A DNA stretch of 64,000 nucleotides from Phlebotomus papatasi (lineage: Eukaryota > Arthropoda > Insecta > Diptera > Psychodidae): positions 56,172,001-56,236,000 of the forward strand of contig NC_077222.1 of assembly GCF_024763615.1 (NCBI RefSeq). The letters are read 5' to 3'. Both the position numbers and the translations under genes were made by a program. Every line of letters starts with the position of its first letter. Position 1 is the stretch's first letter. Below the pieces are notes generated by a model. It did not search any database and was not told the origin of the DNA. It saw only the letters and a list, made by a program, of their open reading frames with translations. Shown here piece after piece: positions 59,185 through 64,000 of the stretch.

Positions 59185-59250
59185 ACATTTCTACCATTTT
59201 CCACTAAGTCGTCTCTTGGCTTAAGTCGTAAGTGTGTCTAGGGCATAAAG
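59185..59250. mobile_element. MITE family X end fragment
   Basis: ccattttccactaagtcgtc then cttggcttaagtcgtaag and tgtctagggcataa is the inverse of the left end of 14526-14668. The other end may be in the gap, which would make the family T copy a nested insertion. Confidence 0.6.
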
Positions 59251-59259
59251 GCATATTTG

Positions 59260-60214
59260 CATTTACAGCTCGCGCGAAACCTAATTTGCTTTAATTTTGT
59301 CTTGTTAAGTTAAATTTAACTATATATAAATATCAAACGATTACAGCAATTTATCTGATTTTCCCACGAACCCTTCAAGGTAAACTGTGCCATCTCCCAA
59401 GAATAAAACACTTCTAAAATACTTTCGAAAATAAAATGGTAAAACAAAAGGGCATTAAGAAAAGGATGGCTCTTTTTATGTAAAAATCTTTTACTGCAGT
59501 ATTTATAAGTCACACGGTATTATTTACTGTAAAGCAAATGTGAAAATTTACACAATTTTATGAGACTTCTCTAATGTTTTAATGTAAAAAAAGCATAAGA
59601 CACTCCTGCGAAAAAGATTATCTCCGTGGAAGTTCTTCAAAGTCATGTGTGAGATTGATCAGTGCAATGAGAGAGGAAACGTGTACTCATAAGACCCATA
59701 AGGTACTTTCTAATAGCAATTAAGATCATGGAGCAAAATCACTAAGTACAATTTGCATTGTCTCTTCGCGTCTATTTAGCTCTTTCGGATGTGGGAGGTG
59801 ATTAGATTGGTGACTAGTTAGTGAGATTTGTGTGAAATTCCGTTCCTAATTTTTCTTTTATTCCCGCGTTTTTTTTTCACACGTTGTCTGACCATCTCAA
59901 GTTGTCATTCGACAGATTGTCTCAAGTAATTCACGGTCTACAGAATGAGGGTCACTGTAAGTCTCTGCGCGGGACTACTCCTGGGCAAAGAAGCCATGTA
60001 TCGATTGGGGCTCTTTAAATGTATTTGGAGAAAGTGAAATTGAATGTCTGCACGACACTCCTTCATTGTCTACACAGTAACGTGGGTTCATTTTCCTTTT
60101 GCACAATATTAGCACCACGAAGAAACTTTTGTATTTTGTTTGGAAGTGGGAAAGGCTGTTGGTTTCGTGAACTTGGACGTGACTTGAGTGAAATTAGGTG
60201 AAGATGAGACTCAC
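59260..60214. other. Presumed intron of the C-type lectin gene
   Basis: Mixed-complexity DNA. I looked on the minus strand for the rest of the lectin domain (expected WTSGR-like and C-terminal cysteine motifs) and did not find it. A plus-strand ATGAGGGTCACT|gtaagt at 59946 resembles a tiny start exon but has no support. Confidence 0.4.
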
Positions 60215-63200
60215 CTTTGCTTCAACGATTTTCTGCTTAATCCACTCGTTTTCGGGACTTGTTTCCAGCGATACGGAGTCCATGCACATTTGACGACAGA
60301 AATTCCTCACAGCCAACCAATCCTTCTCCTTGCCCTGATTAGCTGGATCCTTCCAGGAGAAGTAGTACCTTTGAATTTGAATTATTACATTTCTCAGAGT
60401 GAATTAAAAAATCACATATTAAATGTGAATGACAAAATCACTGCGAAATTCTATCGTAATTAATTCTAGTTTTAAAAAAATAATAGTAGTAGAATAATAT
60501 ACAAAATAATCATTTGCTTTTTAACTATAATGCCCAACGCACAATAACTTTTGTTTTGTAAACATGTTTTTGGCATTTCAATGAGAGTGAGTGAGATCTA
60601 TATCTAGTTATCTCGCTCATTCTCATAGGAAATTTTGAAAACATGTTTACAAACAAAAGTTATTCTGCGCTGGTCATAATGCCCAGCGCACAATAACTTT
60701 TGTTTTGTAAACATGTTTTTGACATTTCAGTGAGAGTGAATGAAACGTAGATCTAGTCATCTCACTCTCACTCATAGGTAATTATGAAAACGTGTTTACA
60801 AACAAAAGTTATTGTGCGCTGGGCATAAGGATCATAATGAATAAATGTAAATATTTTAAAACAAAAAGTGCATTTAGTGAATCTGACAAACCCATTGCAA
60901 AGGAGGTGATATAATAGCCCTAAAAATTTAATACTAATAAGAATACAAGCATATAAAAGTCTGTCGATCTAATACTTTACTAAAAGAATTATAAATTCAT
61001 CCCATAACAAGGCAAAATTCTAGACCAAAAAATAAGTTCGATAATCCTGCTATGACGGTAATTAACATCCTATTCTTACGTTTTATATATTTTTTTCTCT
61101 TCGTAGAATCAAAGTTTAGTAAAATAAACGTAAAAATATTTATTTTAAATTTTTTTGAAAGAAAGATAATACGTCAGATCCATCAAAATTTTTAGTCAAA
61201 AGTTTAATTTTATTTTCATAGTTTCATATTACTTAAAAATAGTTAACTGGACAAATATTTAGATAATTTTAGTGTATTTACCGTTTTTTTTACAATTAAA
61301 GAAGACTAGATTTTTATCAATAAAAAAAACTATACTAAAAATAAAACACAATCCATCATAGAATTATTAAAAAGATTGTAAAAACTCTAGGGGGAAAAGA
61401 AATGCGCCAGCTTTGAAATTGGTAATTTTTCTACTACTTTTAAACGGAATAGAGCTTTACCATGATGTATTTTAGCTTCACAAATGGTTTGTAGAACTAA
61501 ATTATATCATAATAAAGTCTTGTTTCAATTTAAAATAGGACAAAAAAGCTCCTTTCTAAAGCTACTTCTTTTCAAAGGTGCCCTACTTCCCCCTGAGCTA
61601 AAGTTCAATTCTAATTTTCGTAGTTACATTAAAATCTAAAATATAACAACAAATACAACGATTTTAAAATATAATTGCCTAAAACCAGGGGGGTGACATT
61701 GGCTCTGAAACCTCTGAAATATGCGACCAGTTTTTGTATAAATTTTTTCCTGTTCTCGTATACATTTCATGAGATATCTTCAAAACTACGTAGGTTGCCA
61801 TTTTGGGGTTTTCGGTTGCCTATTCTATATTAAATTGGCTTTTATTTCGTATTTGTATTGTTTGCTAATTTATTCTACAATGACAGAAAATAGCTAATAA
61901 ACTCAAAAGTTTTTTTTCGGCGCGCTAGAAACATATGGGAAACATAGGAAACGTCATGCCCCTGCCTAAAACAAAAAGGTATTAGGGCTAAATGAGATAA
62001 TTTGGAATAATTTCTATTTTTGAATTTTGAGATGCCCTTAAAGCCCTTAAAGCTTCAGATGGGAAAAGAAAAAAAAGGAGACCACAAAGAAGTTCGAACT
62101 CTTATACTTCTTAAAAGTACTTCTTGTTTTTTTGTTTTACTTTTATCCCTAGAACAGTGAAGAAACCTCAAAATTTTAATTTAGAAGTGATTCCAAAATA
62201 CCCCCTTTGTACCTTAAGTCAATTTTGTAAAACTATTTTTATTGAAAAATTCAACTTACATAATATCCTGGGTCCCGGTCAAAATCCCGAAAGCCAAAAT
62301 CCCGAATTCTTAAATCTTCTGTGTCTTGGAAAATTATTCAAAGCATTTTCCCCCATATAATTTCATCCCTTTCAGGATTTTGAACATTCGGGATTTTGGC
62401 TTTTGGGATTTTGGCGTTCGGGATTTTGGCTTTCGGGATTTTGGTTTTCGGGATTTTGGCTGCCACCGATTATCCTAAGTTTACAAATTATTCAAAGTTA
62501 AATGTAGGAGAAAGTGCCCATGCTTTGCACGGTCCTAAGCTACATAATAACCAAATTTTTTCCATGTTTTTCAATAAATGTGGCTCATTATAACTATATT
62601 TTAAAAACAATGACAAACTGTCCTGTTTTTAAAATATTGCGGAATCACATTTATTCAAAAACATAGGAAAAAATTAATTGTTATGAAGCTTGGGATCGTG
62701 CAAAGCATGGGCACTTTCCCTATCGTCGTATTGTTGATCTTACAATTACGTTTGATAAAAAAAACTATAGTCTTTTAAGTCTGATGGTAAGTCCTACATT
62801 TTCTAGCTAAATTCGTAAAATGAAAATTATTGAATAATTGATTTAAATATATGATAGAATGGGGAGTAACCCTTTATGCTATGTAAGCACCTGACCATCT
62901 TTAAAAAAAATAAAATTGGCAAGTAAAAACAATTACGATTCACGATTTTTTCAATAAATTACCCAAAAAATCTTGGGTAGTCTCTTGGATTTGAGGCGGT
63001 CATTCAAAAATTTCTCAACAAAGTTTTGTAATTATTCTTATCAAAAATTTAAAATTTAAAAATTATTGAGCTTAAAAACTAACCTAAACTACTTTCTTCA
63101 CTATATACGAAAACTTTATATTACATAATTTAAGAGATATTTCTCTTAAATTAAATTTAATTATTTATTTGTTAAAGAATCGGAAGTCTTTTTTTGTTTC

Positions 63201-63765
63201 CCCTTATCTATCTCCTATAGGGTAAAGTGATACAAGTTGGACAGGGATTTTTTCTTGATAAATACAGTACTAAATTATTTTTTAAGCCAGGAACCAAATT
63301 ATAAAACTAAAGCATTGAAAATATATAAATAAAAAAGAAGTACTAAATTTATCAAAAAAAAAAGGACCTGTCCAACTTGTACCACTTTACCCTATCCAAG
63401 GTCTTAGGAATTATGGCCAATATTTTATGTTGAAAATCCTTTAAAAATCAAACACATCCATAAAAATAGATACCAAAATCATCAATCTATAAAATTATTT
63501 TTTTGTACTGCTATCAGAAGTAATTCAAATAAAAGAATTTTTATCGTTTCTTTTATCGAAAATTATTTTAAAAAAATGGAAAAATGAACAATTTTACGTA
63601 ATAGATTTTAGCTACTCACCCTTTTCCATCCGGTGCTCTCTCGTGGATGATTCTCTGGGAACATCTGTCGGGAATTGGTGGTTCTAGTATGCGTCCATTC
63701 TTGAATTGGGCCACAGTACTGCCCACAAAAGTAGCCACAAGACACAAAATCACAAACTTTTGCAT
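60215..63765 (-). CDS. Secreted C-type lectin-like protein, N-terminal two coding exons (3' part not found)
   Basis: Exons on the minus strand: 63765-63620 (ATG to donor AAAGG|gtgagt) and 60368-60215 (acceptor tcaaag, donor AAAG|gtgagt), phase 2 then 0. Exon 1 encodes a signal peptide (MQKFVILCLVATFVGSTVAQ) and FKNGRILEPPIPDRCSQRII then HERAPDGKG. Exon 2 encodes YYFSWKDPANQG, DWLAVRNFCRQMCMDSVSLE and TSPENEWIKQKIVEAK, the first half of a C-type lectin fold. This matches the insect group that includes Drosophila slf/Clect27 and, best as I recall, CG4115: secreted lectins, some acting in cuticle assembly. The second half of the domain, roughly 110 residues, should lie left of 60215 and is missing, possibly in the 500-N gap. 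A splice acceptor (atttccag) at about 63813 predicts a 5'UTR intron. Confidence 0.85.
60529..60679. mobile_element. Short palindromic MITE family L, copy 2 (in lectin intron)
   Basis: Same palindrome as 57115-57266: gcccaacgcacaataacttt ... aaaagttattctgcgctggt. Immediately followed by copy 3. Confidence 0.9.
60677..60828. mobile_element. Short palindromic MITE family L, copy 3
   Basis: Begins gcccagcgcacaataacttt and ends attgtgcgctgggcataa. The junction with copy 2 reads ggtcataatgcccagcg, so the two share the flanking cataat or were inserted next to each other. Confidence 0.9.
60829..61387. other. AT-rich intron DNA
   Basis: No gene or recognised repeat; part of the large lectin intron. 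Confidence 0.4.
61388..61593. mobile_element. MITE family F, copy 2
   Basis: Left TAGGGGGAAAAGAAATGCGC, right TTTCAAAGGTGCCCTACTTC then cccctg. The internal agaactaaattatatcata block matches copy 1 at 46024. Confidence 0.8.
61685..61967. mobile_element. Probable MITE (CAGGGGNNTGAC ends)
   Basis: Left ccaggggggtgacattggc, right aaacgtcatgcccctgcc are an imperfect inverted repeat around 250 bp. Single copy, so less certain. Confidence 0.5.
62270..62470. mobile_element. Short element with minisatellite inverted ends
   Basis: Left arm ggtcccggtcaaaatcccga then aagccaaaatcccgaa; right arm carries about five inverted units of cgggattttggctttt and ends ggattttggctgccacc. A 15-bp unit repeated in both arms, in inverse orientation, around a loop of about 65 bp. 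Confidence 0.75.
62505..62723. mobile_element. MITE with TAGGAGAAAGTGCCCATGC ends
   Basis: Left TAGGAGAAAGTGCCCATGCT then ttgcacg; right cgtgcaaagcatgggcactt then tcccta. About 27 bp of near-perfect inverted repeat; TA borders. Confidence 0.85.
62724..63217. other. AT-rich intron DNA
   Basis: No gene or recognised repeat; within the lectin intron. Confidence 0.4.
63218..63394. mobile_element. MITE family T, copy 3
   Basis: Left TAGGGTAAAGTGATACAAGT then tggaca; right cctgtccaacttgtaccact then ttaccctat. Complete copy of about 177 bp with TA borders. Confidence 0.9.
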
Positions 63766-63799
63766 TATGTCTTCACTCTTTAACCTCCTTGTCTCTGTG

Positions 63800-64000
63800 T
63801 CTTCCAAATCTCTGGAAATAAATTATCCACAATAGGGTCAGATTAAAAATTCAACGAGCTCTCTCGAGTGGGAGTTTCTTTTTTTGCTGGAAACATTCAG
63901 AGGTCCGCGAGATTTTTAGGTGAATAACCCATGGCGAGTCTCTTTTGGAAGACTCTGCAAACTTGTTCACATTGAACTTGAAAAGCGTAATATTTCCAAC
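63800..64000 (-). other. 5' flank of the lectin gene
   Basis: Upstream of the lectin start codon on the minus strand. The acceptor at about 63813 implies that the first non-coding exon and promoter lie here or beyond the window. No TATA box was recognised. Confidence 0.4.

Noticed and set aside
59946..59957. ATGAGGGTCACT|gtaagt as a tiny start exon
   Set aside because: Twelve bases with a good donor occur by chance; no downstream exon could be connected.
62396..62593. Frame with FGILAFGILAFGIL repeats
   Set aside because: Same minisatellite artefact.

Overview
This is eukaryotic, AT-rich, intron-containing DNA, almost certainly from a lower (nematoceran) dipteran and most likely a phlebotomine sand fly. 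The main evidence is a complete ace-1-type acetylcholinesterase gene, a paralogue that higher flies lack. Its six coding exons splice in silico to exactly 710 codons, which from memory (not checked) is the length reported for sand fly AChE1. Typical insect splice sites, short introns beside kilobase introns, and very dense TA-flanked MITEs fit this.

Gene layout, left to right. (1) Positions 1-861, minus: a secreted JHBP/takeout-like or group-7-allergen-like lipid carrier, cut by the window edge, with a TATA box and a probable 5'UTR intron. (2) 28284-39168, plus: ace-1, with a possible distant promoter near 5.9 kb that would imply a first intron of about 22 kb. (3) 48965-55097, plus: CTNNBL1, an armadillo-repeat spliceosome-associated protein, split by one repeat-filled 4.4 kb intron. 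(4) 56242-55130, minus: mitochondrial methionyl-tRNA formyltransferase, in three exons. It converges on CTNNBL1 with 32 bp between stop codons, and each stop overlaps its own poly(A) signal. (5) 56397 onwards, plus: a first coding exon of an unidentified gene, divergent from MTFMT over a 154 bp shared promoter. (6) 63765-60215, minus: the first two coding exons of a secreted C-type lectin of the insect slf/CG4115-like group; its C-terminal part is not visible and may lie in the 500-N assembly gap at 58530-59029.

The rest is dominated by transposon debris: more than 30 non-autonomous inverted-repeat elements (MITEs), at least two tRNA-derived SINE families, foldback elements, and elements whose ends are a 15-bp minisatellite. 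Several MITEs are nested, and in one case the other arm of the host palindrome preserves the empty site and proves a TA target duplication. Many families with unrelated interiors share a purine-rich terminal motif of the form TAGGG(N)ARRGTG, suggesting one mobilising enzyme or common descent. I found no autonomous transposase, functional tRNA, rRNA or CRISPR array.

The genes do not form a pathway. The CTNNBL1-MTFMT-unknown trio is a compact housekeeping cluster; ace-1 is a long neuronal gene, and the JHBP-like and lectin genes encode secreted products.
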